From: Gremmenia infestans
Lineage: Eukaryota; Ascomycota; Leotiomycetes; Helotiales; Hamatocanthoscyphaceae
Direction of reading: 5' to 3'
Length of the DNA: 64,000 nt
NCBI GenBank assembly: GCA_032629725.1
Contig: JAFEVB010000010.1
Location: forward strand, 1,550,001 to 1,614,000
Below are positions 32,688-43,660 of this stretch, in pieces. Position numbers and translations under genes: made by a program. Numbering within the stretch: the stretch's first letter is position 1; every line of letters begins with the position of its first letter. Under the pieces are notes generated by a model, which was not told the DNA's origin, ran no database searches, and was given only the letters and a program-made list of their open reading frames with translations.

Positions 32688-35600
32688 ATGGGTCGTCGAC
32701 CAAATCGTAAGCCTCCTTTCCGCATTCTCCCTTCTCTCCTGCCATCTCTCCTCTCCTCTCCTCTCCCCTCCCCTGGGCTTGCGATCATTTTGCATGCTCC
32801 AAGTACACCATCTCTTGTTTGCCCTACTACCAGCACAAGGAATCATCCTTCCTCAGTTATGCATATCAATTGCCTCATCATTCACTTTGTTTCTCGAGGG
32901 CGGCGATGCGCTTCTCCATATACCTACATCGTGTAGGCAATTTGCCTACTCTAGCATATGCACGAGCAGGAGTATAACACAAGTCAAGGCATATTGAATG
33001 TCCATTCAGCTTTACTGGGGCACCTTTTCTCTACCTGAAATTGAATTTTCCTCTGAAGGGCATGTCCTATCCAACTTCTGTTCAGAAGTAACCCTTTTTG
33101 TCCAGAACCATAGCTTTCACTCTTTCTCTTTACCAATATGGCGTTCCAGGGTAGTTGCTGACTTAGCTCTCTGCGCAGCTATTATTGTAAAGAACTTCAA
33201 TCGCGGTAGCAAGCTGACAGACCACTCCAACCGCTATGCACACACTTGCAAGCACTGCGGAAGCAATTTCCCCAAGGGACGCGTTGACAACCTGATTACA
33301 CATGCCGTTAAGTTTTGCCCTTCGATCAACCCCCAGGCACGTGTCGAGGCTCTTGGAGACTATGCCCAACAGGCCGGGACCAATGATGCTGTCAATAATC
33401 GTGCCACTTTCGCCCCAACCATGAGCGCAGTGACCGGCCAGCAACAACAGATCCCTGGCCACGGTCTGGACGCCCTTGCCTATGCGGCTCTGAATGATGG
33501 CCAGGCTCATGGCCAATCCCAAGTCCAAGCCCAAACTCATTACGCCCTTGATCACGCCATGATGGTTGGGGGCAACGGCGACGATTACGGAGGGCAAGAC
33601 CAAGATCAAGATGAGCAAGTCGAAGTCGAGGTTTCAGCTGCAAAGCGGCCGAAGTTAAAGATGGCGACGGCATATACCATGACCACTCCGCCACCCCGGT
33701 TGGATATTCCCCGTGGCAGGGGTCGTCGAGGTCCTGGCAGCCGTGGCGGTCGTGGAAGTCGAGCTCTCGCTCGTAAGCGCCTCTTTTACCATTTTCTACT
33801 TTGCTTTATCTTACATGTACATTCGCATTAACATTTACACATTCACATGCTAACCTGCGCGGCCCTTACAGGTTCCCACGGCCCGCCTCCCTCCCCCTTT
33901 GATGGCAGTGGCTCATACACCGAGTCTCAACAACCATCTTATGCTGCCAGTGGCCATATTTTCGACTTGCAGCCCGACTTTTCACTTTCACAGTCACACT
34001 CCTATCCTAGTGACTCTCAACGTCAACCCTATCCCGATCCAGACCAAGAGAAATACGTCCCGCCATCTCCCAATATAGATCCGTCTCTGCAGCAATTGGA
34101 GCCGAGTATTGAAAATGCGGCATTCGGGGTATCTTCAGATGGCTATTATGAGCAAGACCAAGCCCAGGATCACTTCGGTGGTCGCGAGGGCGGACTTGAA
34201 CTCCCGGACAGCAACTTCAGTCAAATTGCTACACTCCGATCACCTGACCGTGAACCCTCATATCACGTGCCCGATCACACCAACGCCCCCATGACAGGTT
34301 ATGTCGGGGAGGAACTTAATGCAGACGACCATTATGTCTTTGGACCACGGCCACAGCGAGCTCCTGCGTATCAGCCCCATGAGCCTGCTCCCTTCGAGCA
34401 GCCTTTTGCCAACTCCGGCCCTGCCTCCTTTGCCCCTCGACAATCCATTTCTGCAGCGCCGTCTCCTTTTGGAGCAGATGTCGACAGCGCAGAGCGTGAG
34501 AATGCCAAGCGTAACCACAAGCAGCGACTTCGTGGTAAATTCAATGACACCCGGAAGAGAGAGGTCCAGGCTGTCAGAAAGCTCGGCGCCTGTCTTCGTT
34601 GCCGCATGCTCAAGAAGCCCTGTTCTCAAGGAGATCCATGTGAGGCTTGCGAGAAGATTGAGGACCCGAGACTTTGGCATTTTGAGTGCACACGAACCCG
34701 CTTGGAGACTGCGTTCAACCATTTCAGTAGCGGCATTCATAGTACTTCTGCTTACGCTAACGAAATCACTCCGCTGCGAAATGAATCGCCCTTCGACTCC
34801 GCCAAGACCATCATTGACGCCACTCAAGCCATCGATCTCCCTATATTCCTTTCCGTGCAATCCAATCACGGCTGGCCATTGCCCCGTGGCGAGCGTGAGG
34901 ATCTGAATCTCGGTAGTCTCCTTCCTAGCATCGAAAGCAATGGTGAAGCAAGTCACTTTGTAGCTCTTGCCCGTAATTCTCATATCGTAGATCTTGCAAA
35001 TGGCACTGCGCTTGCTGCTGGTGTCATCTCTGATGTTGTTGCCGCACATGATGTCAACCATGGCGCCTTCCCTATCTCTCTTGTCGGCAGCAAGGCTCAA
35101 GAGGAGATTTTTGTTCTGAACCATGAGAGCAATGATATCCCAATCATGATCCGCGTTTACGTACAGGAGATGCTTCCGCACTTTGTCGCCAATGAGCCTT
35201 CTGACTTCATGCGCGTAGTGCTTGATATTGCACAAACAAAGGCCGCACAGTTCGACCATGACCATCCTGAATTCGAGTCTGCTGTGGCTCCGAAGAAAGG
35301 CCAGCCTGATGACAAATATAACATCGTCAAGTTGTCGCTCGAGATGTGGGCCGTGGTTAAAGTCCTCCTAGAGACGGACCTAATATGGTCCCTTTCGAAG
35401 CGTACTGCCGATGAAGAGATCGGCTCTGGTCGTATCATCTTGCCTCATGAAGAATCTTACCACTTAATCGTTTTACAGCTCAAGGCTGCTGCCGAGACGA
35501 AGGCAGCAGATCTAGTCAAGCAGGTTGTCGGCATTGTCGAGCGTCAGCTTCTTAAGGCCACGAGCAAGACTCATTTTGACTTGTTTATTGTTGGCTTGCT

Positions 35601-36101
35601 TATCTTAAACACATTGGAGAAGGCGACTTGGCTCTTTGAAAAGTTTAATCGACCTACATATGTCGTTGCTTTCCCTCTGCAAGGAGATGACGAGGGTCCA
35701 AATGCGTTCCTTGATGCCCGCCTTTCAATTGTCAAGCTGATGAACATCCTGCTGCGCATGCGCGGTGTCCCACCGCCAACCTACGAGGACAGTGATGGCA
35801 TTCTAACCACCCGCCATGATGATGAGAGTCGCGCCTTCTACGACCGTATCCATCTTTCTCGTAAGTCACAACAGTAATCCAATGTCCGGTTATTTGAGCT
35901 AACATATCCATAGATGCATACGTCTTAAAACGCTTCCAGATGGACCTTTTGGACGAGTTTGTCATGGATAATTCTCGGTCATACGAGCTCAATCTCTGCT
36001 CTTGGCTTCTACTTCCAGCCGAAGACCTCCCCAAGGAAGCCGTTCCGAAGAAGATCGCCGCCACCAAGAAGGAATCAAAGCTTAGAAAGCATAGCTACTG
36101 A
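32688..36101 (+). CDS. Transcription factor with BED-like finger and Zn2Cys6 cluster
   Basis: Four exons: 32688-32706, 33179-33772, 33872-35860 and 35914-36101 (929 aa). The first exon is only 19 nt and gives MGRRPN. Intron 1 is 472 nt (GCTGAC branch, GCGCAG end) and splices to PIIVKNFNRG. Residues about 29-52 form a BED-like zinc finger (TCKHCG, then ITHAVKFC). A Gln-rich stretch, an Arg-Gly-rich block (RGRGRRGPGSRGG, possible DNA or RNA contact) and a Pro/Gln/Ser-rich linker follow. A fungal-type Zn2Cys6 cluster lies at about 445-476 (CLRCRMLKKPC, CEAC, a final Cys after an insert). The C-terminal 450 residues are helical, ending in WLLLPAEDLPKE and a Lys-rich tail. It is probably a nuclear DNA-binding regulator. 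Its targets cannot be inferred. Confidence 0.85.
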
Positions 36102-37261
36102 GCTCCTTCATCCTTCCACTCGCCACACACACTTTTCACGAATGTTCACGAAGATATAACGGGTCACGACTCACGATTTACGAATATTCAGGGAAGGAAC
36201 GCCGTCTAGGAAAGTCGCAGGCTGTTTGATTACCGGCCTTCATTTACTTTTGTACTTTACCATATGAACACGCAGTCAGGCGGCATCGCTGGTTCGATCT
36301 TGCGCAGCACTGGCAATGTGCATACACTCGGAACCCCCCGTTTGGCAAGTACGAGCTGTTTCACGCCACGCTATGCGTTTCGTCTGCCTTTGACGCTCCC
36401 GTACTTTTCTTTTCAATGTCTAGAGCATATGCCGATGCTGATACCCTGTACGATTATAATCATAATAGAATTCCTTCAGAAACATAATCCCTGCGGAAAC
36501 GGGCCTAATTTGTGCCATTCGCGAGGTCTGGCGTGCCGTGCTTGTGACTTGTGATACAACTACCTGCTGGCAGAGCCGCTCTCAATCGGCCATTTCAAGT
36601 CCAATCTCCAAAACAGCAACTATTTTACTTTAAATGGCAAGACAACACGCACAGCATTGCAGGCCTTCGGTATCGTGTTAGGGGTCTCGCAATAATGAAT
36701 GTGGGGTAATAATCGTGCTTCATGTCTACCAGAAATAACGTGCATCTGAACGGCCTCTGAACAAAAGCACGACTGAAACTATACTTGGTCAGCTCAGACA
36801 TTTTCATGGCGGAAAGCAGACCTATCAGAGCTTCCGTTTCTGGCGCATACCTATGAAACCCGAGATAATTTTTGGGAAAGTATTCTATATCTTGTCGACT
36901 TTCTTTATATGCATACACGCCTCTTATCATATCCCGTGGGCAAGTACCATCGCCCGAAATACACGACGAAATAGACTGTATTCACTAGGATGAACCAAGT
37001 ATCCGGCACCGGTCCAAGATGATCCACCCCTTTTATCAATGTAAACATCAGCTTGCATCCGTCCATCCAGACTCCATCCTATACCAGCCATCACATGTCC
37101 TTCAAATCATTCCATTCGCTAAACGCTCTCTCATCTGCAACCATTTCCATTCCATTCCATCATTTCTCTATACCACACACCCAGGGAAACCACCAACCTC
37201 CTTCGCTATGCCATGCAATCAAACGCAAAAAACCTCAAGCAATCATATCCGAAAGGGTATC
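36102..37261. other. Intergenic region between convergent genes, 1.2 kb
   Basis: Lies between the transcription factor and MTR10, tail-to-tail. It should contain both terminators. A 101-codon leftward frame at 36625-36930 has no recognisable features. Confidence 0.4.
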
Positions 37262-40200
37262 TTAGGCATTGAAATGAAATCTCTCAGCCTCTAGCCGACC
37301 CAGCCCGTCTCGAGGCGCAACATATCTTCGTCGATAGATGTTGGTGAAGTCTTGAAGAAGAGTGCGGACCTTCCTATGTCCGTCCTCTCCAAGCGCTAGT
37401 CGCTCCCTTATGCCCGCCATGAGCTTGTCGATCTCGGCTTTGCGAACAGTGCCAGAGGGCAGCATTCGCACAGTTTTGTCGACCCAGGTGGCAGTTTGCT
37501 GAGGTAGAAGCTGGAACAAGCCCAACAACGCACCACTACCATCGGTGAAACAATCACTGGGAAATGTGATCATCATGCCAGCCATAATTTGCTTCACCAA
37601 GAATTCCCCATTCGCGATGATAAGCTGCTGTACGGCTTGCTTGATTTCTGGAGGATTTGGGCTGTTGGTCGAGCTTGGAGGATTATCACCACCATATCCA
37701 ATGACATCGCGGAGGTAATGTAAAGTGGCGATGAGTGGATCGCGTTGCTCTAAAGCGAGTGCGGAGATGCCTGCCTGGAATATCGGAGTAAATAGTGGTG
37801 AGCGGATCAGCTTGTAGGGGTAGTAGAGTAGAGCATCAGTGAGAAGTCGATAGAAATCCTCAATGACATCTGGGAGATCAGTAGGAGGTAGATCGCTCAT
37901 CATTTGTAGCATATTTGTTGCTTGAGCCTCAAAAAAGGCGTAGATGGCCTCGGTCGTCTGCTCATCCACGTGCTCTCGATCCTCGGAAAACTCGCGTAAG
38001 ATGGCAGCGGTGACCCATAGGAAGCAGCCTTGCTTTGAGGCAGCAAATCCACTGGCAAGTTTATTGGCCATCTGGGGAAGCAAAGGCGCCATTGCTGTGC
38101 GGTATGATATTATCATAAATCGCCAGCAGCGGCAGATCCGTTCACAAATCGGTGTGAAGCCAACAAAACTGTCTAGGATTGTGGACAAGATGGGGAAAAT
38201 CTCATTGCAGTACTTGACAGCGGGATTTTCTTGTCCAGGTTCAACATAAGGTGTGACAATTTGAATGAACCATGTGATCAACCCGACGAGATCTATTGAT
38301 GTCAGTAAAGCGCATCACCAAGGGGGGTATTTACAAACCTGCAACTGCTAATTTTCCGTCTTCATCAGAAGCCGCATTAGCTCTTACCATCAATCTAGCC
38401 ATCAATGGGTCACAGTAGAGCTTCATAAGCTCGAAAGTCTGCGAAGGTGGCTGAACAGCAACGACTGAGGCAACACCTTCGGTCAGCTCTTCTTGACTCA
38501 TGCCAGGTAATTTGTCAAGCGTCTGGTCGTAGAATTGCTGGAGCTGTACTACTTGACTACCTAGAAGGTGCTTGCAGTCTGTACAGAAGAATTTCATCGA
38601 CATGGCGGCAGCTCGCACAATCTCCTTGGAATCGGTTCCAAAAGATGACACGATATATTGAAATTGGGATTCTAAGTATTCCGGATGATTTGCAGTCCAT
38701 TCAGTATAACGTCCAAGGACCATAATAGTAGCAAATCGCAGCTTCTCATGGTGGGGAATTTGGACAATCAATGGCATGATCTGTGGCAAAATGATGTCCT
38801 CTTCTTTGTCAACCATTCTTCCCATAGCACGCATGCTAAAGAGAGGGGCTTCGAGTTGCTGCCAGTGTGGGACTGAAGTTGCAGTAGCTTGGCTAGCATA
38901 GGAAGCCATCCATGCCTTGATACGTTCTAGTACTTTAGAGAGGCATTCAGTGACCCCCATAATCTCGCAGCAGTCTTTGAGGGCATCTCCCATATGATGT
39001 CTGAACTCGCGGAATTTCTCCTCTGCTTCTCGGTCTCCATCAAACAAGTCCGTCTCGTTCGATCCAGCTGGGGATGGGAATTCAAGTTGCTTCAGTAAGA
39101 TATCCACAAGCTTGGCATAGATGTCCACGTATTGGACTCGGGCTTCGATGTATCTCTCAAGGATGAGGTAGAGCTTCAACTCATACCAGAACAAGAAGGT
39201 CAAACCAATAGCATCTCGGTCCATGTCTAAAGCTGCACATTCCAAAACTGCTGATACTAGAGGTCGGAAAACCGCAGGCTCACGAGCAATCAAGACCACC
39301 CATGATTCTCCCGCTTCGGCAAAGATTCGAGTTATACCTTTGAAAAGTTCTGTATCTTCCTGCTCTGCCGCTTGGCGGATTCGAGGCTGGAGTGCGATAA
39401 CTCGAGGCAAGAGGATCTGGATTGTTGGGAGATACTCATCCACATCCCGTGTCTCCCTGAAAATGGCACAAAGACAATCTGTGGCAGTGTCGAAGGACCT
39501 TTCGGAATCTAAAGCGCTGAGCACAACGTCCAGGAGGGGTGAATTCACAACGTCAGCAACAGGCACTTCGCGAAGCCAGGATGTGACGACCTCAAGAAGC
39601 TGAGGGTTGGTCGCGGCGGTGGCTAGTGAGGAGTTTTAGCTACGTATGATGAAGAGTGGGCGCGGTACAACAATACCTGATGACTGGGCATAACTGATCA
39701 ACAGTTGTACTACTATACGAGCATTGTCGCCCAATAACTCCTGCGTTCTCTGGTGTAACTCATCTTCCTAGTATCACGCATTAGATTCTGATATAGATGC
39801 TTTCTCGCCGACCCCACGTCGTCGTTAATTCTCTCGGGGTGGTGTCTATCGGCCCACATACAGTCAAATTGATTTTTCGTCCTTCGGTGACTTCTTCGGG
39901 AAGAACTTTGAGGAAGTCCAGGATACAGGCGTAGCTTTCGGCATTGTTGCCCAATGTTGAAACTACCAACGGCACCACATCCTTCCACCCCGTCATCTGG
40001 ATCGCCAGAATAGCTAGACAAACACAAAGTTGAATTCGAATCGGTCGGGGCCCAGTCGCGAAGGCTTTCAACAGCTCTAGGAGCTGGTCTCGTAGGGATG
40101 GAAGAGCATCCGGGGGTATCTGATTAACATCGTAGGTAATCTAACGAGTCAGTACTTGAACTCCAAGCAGCTCTCCAGTACCTACCTTTCCCCTCAACGT

Positions 40201-40437
40201 TGTAGCAGCAAACAGTTGTGCCTCTGGTTCAGCCCCAGACTGTAGGATCCCAATCGTAACCTGCCATGCCTCGGTCTGTAGCATCAATGAGCCTCGTCAA
40301 CAAGTTTGCTAGGTGGGTCGAGATTGACGTACCGACTTCTGGAAGCTCTCTAGGTACTGGTGAGCGGCTTTCTTCTGTTCCCTTTGGCCATCTCGCATAG
40401 TGGCCATTGCCGTCAGGACAGGCGCATGGGCGGCCAT
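37262..40437 (-). CDS. mtr10: Karyopherin Mtr10 (transportin-SR type)
   Basis: Six exons: 40437-40333, 40275-40186, 40140-39862, 39767-39677, 39622-38339 and 38292-37262 (959 aa). Introns are 57, 45, 94, 54 and 46 nt, and every phase closes. The N-terminus reads QKKAAHQYLESFQKS, then AWQVTIGIL, AQLFAATTLRGKI, the importin-beta N-terminal pattern. SSATAATNPQLLEVVTSWLREVP and NSPLLDVVLSAL follow. The rest is HEAT-like helical repeats. The length fits Mtr10/transportin-3. Mtr10 imports SR-like mRNA-binding proteins into the nucleus and supports tRNA retrograde import. Fine splice placement in exon 4 (91 nt) is supported by continuity of the LLISYAQSS helix. It shares its promoter with the SmE gene. 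Confidence 0.93.
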
Positions 40438-40849
40438 AGTCACCATTTTTGAGGATGGAGGGGCAGGCGACGGAAAGGAAAATATGCGGTTTAGACGTGC
40501 AGGGAAGTCATGTAACAGCTGCGACTGTGCTGTTTAGTTCTGACCAGATTCCGTATAGTATTAAGTCGAAAATAGAAGGAGGCGCAGAGTATCAAAGTTT
40601 GGAGAAGAGGGTGTCCGTTATATCAGGAGCAAGACCGTATCATGAGAAGGCAGTGGCCCACCACCACCAAATAAATCACTAGCGCGCAAACCAGCAGCCT
40701 TGTCGTAGAAGCCGCACCCAACCCTCCTCCCCTCCCCTCCTAGACACCAACGCACCCTAAAATTGCAACCACGACCTCGAGCGCAAATACAGAAGCGCCT
40801 CTACCAGCTTCAGCATTCCCGAATAATCACCAACTCACGCGACTTCAAC
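40438..40849. promoter_or_regulatory. Bidirectional promoter between MTR10 and SmE
   Basis: 412 bp between two divergent genes for nuclear transport and splicing. A CT-rich, C-rich block at 40715-40745 lies just upstream of the SmE leader. Confidence 0.5.
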
Positions 40850-41244
40850 ATGAATCGAGGCGGCGGAGGTGGTGGGCGCAAGGTCCTTCTCCCACCGATC
40901 AACTTTATCTTCAAGCTCCTGCAGCAGCACTCTACTGTCCAGATCTGGCTATACGAGCAGTTGGCGATCCGAATCGAGGGCAAGATTAGAGTCGGTGGTC
41001 TAGAATGTAATATGGTGGTCTTCTGCTAACGAGAGCGCCTAGGGATTTGACGAATTTATGAACCTGGTAATTGACGATGCTGTGGAGGTCAAGCAAGCAA
41101 CGAAGACGACTGAGGAGAGCAGGAGACAACTGGGTATGGAATCAAGGCGTGTGCTACAAAATATCCAGAACGCTAACTTATGCTCTAGGCCAAATATTGT
41201 TGAAGGGGGACAATGTTTCTTTAATTCAGAGTCTGAATGGATAG
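40850..41244 (+). CDS. sme1: Small nuclear ribonucleoprotein SmE
   Basis: Three exons: 40850-40990, 41043-41133 and 41189-41244 (95 aa). Introns are 52 nt (GTCGGT donor, GCTAAC branch, CCTAG) and 55 nt (GTATGG, GCTAAC, CTCTAG). The product begins MNRGGGGGGRK and then has the Sm1 motif (INFIFKLLQQHSTVQIWLYE), with the loop IEGKIRGFDEFMNLVID across the first junction. The Sm2 motif GQILLKGDNVSLIQ spans the second junction. SmE is one of seven proteins of the Sm ring on U1, U2, U4 and U5 snRNAs, acting in the nucleus. The first donor GTCGGT is unusual but is fixed by the Sm1 alignment. The length is standard for the family. Confidence 0.95.
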
Positions 41245-41370
41245 AGGATATACAAAAGGCGTTTTGAATTCATTTGGTTTTCTACACCGGCCAAAAGCAT
41301 CATGGGATTTGAGACAGTTGTCTAAAGGAGTTTGATATGTCATTCGGTTCAGCTATGAGAATTACTGGCT

Positions 41371-42156
41371 TCATTCAGCGCCTTGCATGAGTCTTCCATC
41401 TCCCACCAACAACCCGTGCAAAAGATGGTCGTGCTCTCCTATAGGCACAGGCGGATCAGTCTCGGCCTGAATGAGTTGCTCATGAAGAGCTAGACCGTAC
41501 AACAATACATCTGCTCCTGGACTCTGTGATGGTTCCTTTGTCTGTGACCCTCGACCTTGCATGTATCTATGCAAGAAATAGTCATAGAACCCCTTTCCGT
41601 GACCAAGACGTCTCACATATCCACTTTCTGGATCCATATCAAAGGCCACTCCTGGTATCAGGATCATGTCTAGCTGCCGGGTCTCTTTCATTGAGTTCCC
41701 AAGTATATGCTCTCGTTCTCGGATATTTTCTGCGTCAATGGTAGGTATTCCCCAGCTGTCTCGCGTCAGGGAATCATAATCCGAAAGCGAACGAAGGTCT
41801 ACCATCTCCATCACTGAGCGTGGGGTGTTAGGCGATGGAGTCTGAGACTTGTGAAGGTAGGGTACGAAGACTTGTTTCCCGGATTCAAGCGCATGGCGAA
41901 CAATGGCATCTGTCTGAATCTCTCCAGAGGGCATTGACAAGTAGACCCCAATGTGTTTTGCATTTTGATATAGTTTAAAGCTTGTGATCCTTTCGAAAAC
42001 CGCTGTGCCTAGGACATGTTTAATGATATAATAAAATCAATGGGGTAAGAACTTACTCTGGACATTAATAGATTCCTGGCTGATTGTAGAGAGTTTCTGC
42101 TTCATGGCAGAACGCAATTCCTTCTTTGCTAACTTTATTGCAGCTGAAGACGCCAT
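41371..42156 (-). CDS. fau1: 5-formyltetrahydrofolate cyclo-ligase
   Basis: Two exons: 42156-42057 and 42008-41371, with a 48-nt intron (GTAAGT...TCCTAG); 245 aa. The N-terminus has KKELRSAMKQKLSTIS, typical of the family. SFKLYQNAKHIGVYLSMPSGEIQTD follows the intron. KQVFVPYLHK is the next core strand and the C-terminal RLGHGKGFYDYFL is the ATP/substrate loop (usually G-x-G-x-G-Y-YD). The enzyme uses ATP to turn 5-formyl-THF into 5,10-methenyl-THF, which recycles folate in one-carbon metabolism. There is an insert rich in Pro, Ser and Thr (QTPSPNTPRS) at about 115 relative to bacterial forms, as is common in fungi. The gene is tail-to-tail with SmE and head-to-head with ROT1. Confidence 0.92.
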
Positions 42157-42442
42157 TTTTCCTGCGCTCTTCAGATTCTGACTACTCTCCTGGTGCTCTC
42201 CCCCTTCACCACCCATACCAGACTAGATTTCAAAAATTATTGTCACGAGATGTTAGTGGGGTCGTGATTTTCAAGTGTAACTCGTGGCGCAGCCCCCGTC
42301 CCGTTTACGACCCTCTAAAAGCTTGGCGCATACAGTAATAATCCAACTTCGATCTGTACTTCACCCTTCGCCCTTCGTACCTCCTTAACGACAATTTACT
42401 TCACTCGCTCGCTCACCTCCATCACCACCACTACGACCAACA

Positions 42443-43434
42443 ATGGCCTCACTCTCTTTACCGTCGCTACTCTTCGCGGGCGCATGCCTTGTTTCCACTG
42501 CTACCGCAGCAATCGATAGTCAGCTGGTTGGGACGTGGTCGACGAAGTCGGGCAAGGTCATAACGGGTCCGGTATGTGGCTATTCTTGGAACAGGACAAG
42601 GCGAGGGCGAGAATGCTCTCGCGACAACGAAGCATGACGCTGATTGCAGACTTTTGGATATAGGGCTTCTACAATCCCGTAAACGACAGTTTTATCGAGC
42701 CCAGTCACACTGGCATTTCATACTCCTTCACGGCCGATGGATTCTATGAGGAGGCGTATTACAGGGCCATTTCAAACCGTACGTCGAATACGAGCAACAT
42801 TTTGCAACATTTTGCTAGCAAGGAAAAACAAATACTAACGATGCTTCTATAGCTACGGACCCATCATGCGTCCAAGGAATCATGCAATTCCAACACGGCA
42901 CCGTTACAATGAATACTGACCTCTCACTATCCTTTGAACCAATTAAGGTAGACGGACGACAACTTCAATCTGATCCTTGCACGTCAAAAAACGGGAAATA
43001 TGCTCGCTACAACCAGACTGAAACGATGTCGGTAAGTATCTTCCGGATAATTAACGATATGAGGAGTGCTGATTTGAACGATGCAGAAATGGCAAGTCTA
43101 CATAGACCCCTACACGAAGATGACACGCCTCGACCTCTACGCATTCGACGGCAAGAAGATGAATCCCATGTTCCTAGCCTACAGCCCTCCCGTCATGCTA
43201 CCTACACAAACTATGAACCCCACGCCAACGGCAAGCGCGAGCACGACTGGAAGCTCGAAGAAAAGAGACTTGGGGGGCTCAGACAACGAGCAGATGCCTA
43301 TGCCAATGAACAAGGACTCGCATATCCACGTCACTCCAGCGCCCTTGCCTCTTATGCATCGAGTAGACCTTAACGTGGTCTGGTGGACTGGAGTAGCGAT
43401 GATTGTTTTTGGCGGGACTGCGTACTTCTTATAG
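42443..43434 (+). CDS. rot1: ER folding factor Rot1
   Basis: Four exons: 42443-42571, 42664-42778, 42853-43031 and 43087-43434 (256 aa). Introns are 92, 74 and 55 nt. The signal peptide is SLPSLLFAGACLVSTATAA. The mature protein opens with LVGTWSTKSGKVITGP joined to GFYNPVNDSFIEP, then HTGISYSFT, TDPSCVQGIMQFQHGT and WQVYIDPYTKMTRLDLYAFDG. All these are Rot1 hallmarks. The C-terminus has a single membrane segment (VVWWTGVAMIVFGGTAYFL) at the very end, preceded by a Ser/Thr/Pro linker. Rot1 is a type I ER membrane chaperone needed for N-glycoprotein folding and beta-1,6-glucan synthesis. Several N-glycosylation sites are visible (NDS, NQT). Confidence 0.95.
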
Positions 43435-43660
43435 ACAGCGAGCATGGGGTAATATGGTAGAGAATCTGTATATTGGAGGAAGACAAATGACTTAAATGTC
43501 AAGGCGTATAACAGGAGACGGCGGCGTTGGGGCTCAAGGACGTAGTTTTGATTACTTCCGTAATAAGTACAATCCAAGAAGGATTTCATGTAGACGAATA
43601 GGCGTTAATCGGAAGCTGAATTGTTTCAGTAAATCCTCGGGGTAATATAAGCACGTCTAT

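Noticed and set aside
34258..35265. 335-codon open frame antisense to the transcription factor
   Set aside because: It mirrors the coding strand of a gene with strong family evidence and shows no domain of its own.
36284..36300. GGTTCGATC resembling a tRNA B box
   Set aside because: No matching A box, acceptor stem or anticodon arm around it.
36625..36930. 101-codon leftward frame with an ATG
   Set aside because: No domain, no splice context and no recognisable homologue. It lies in a terminator region between convergent genes.
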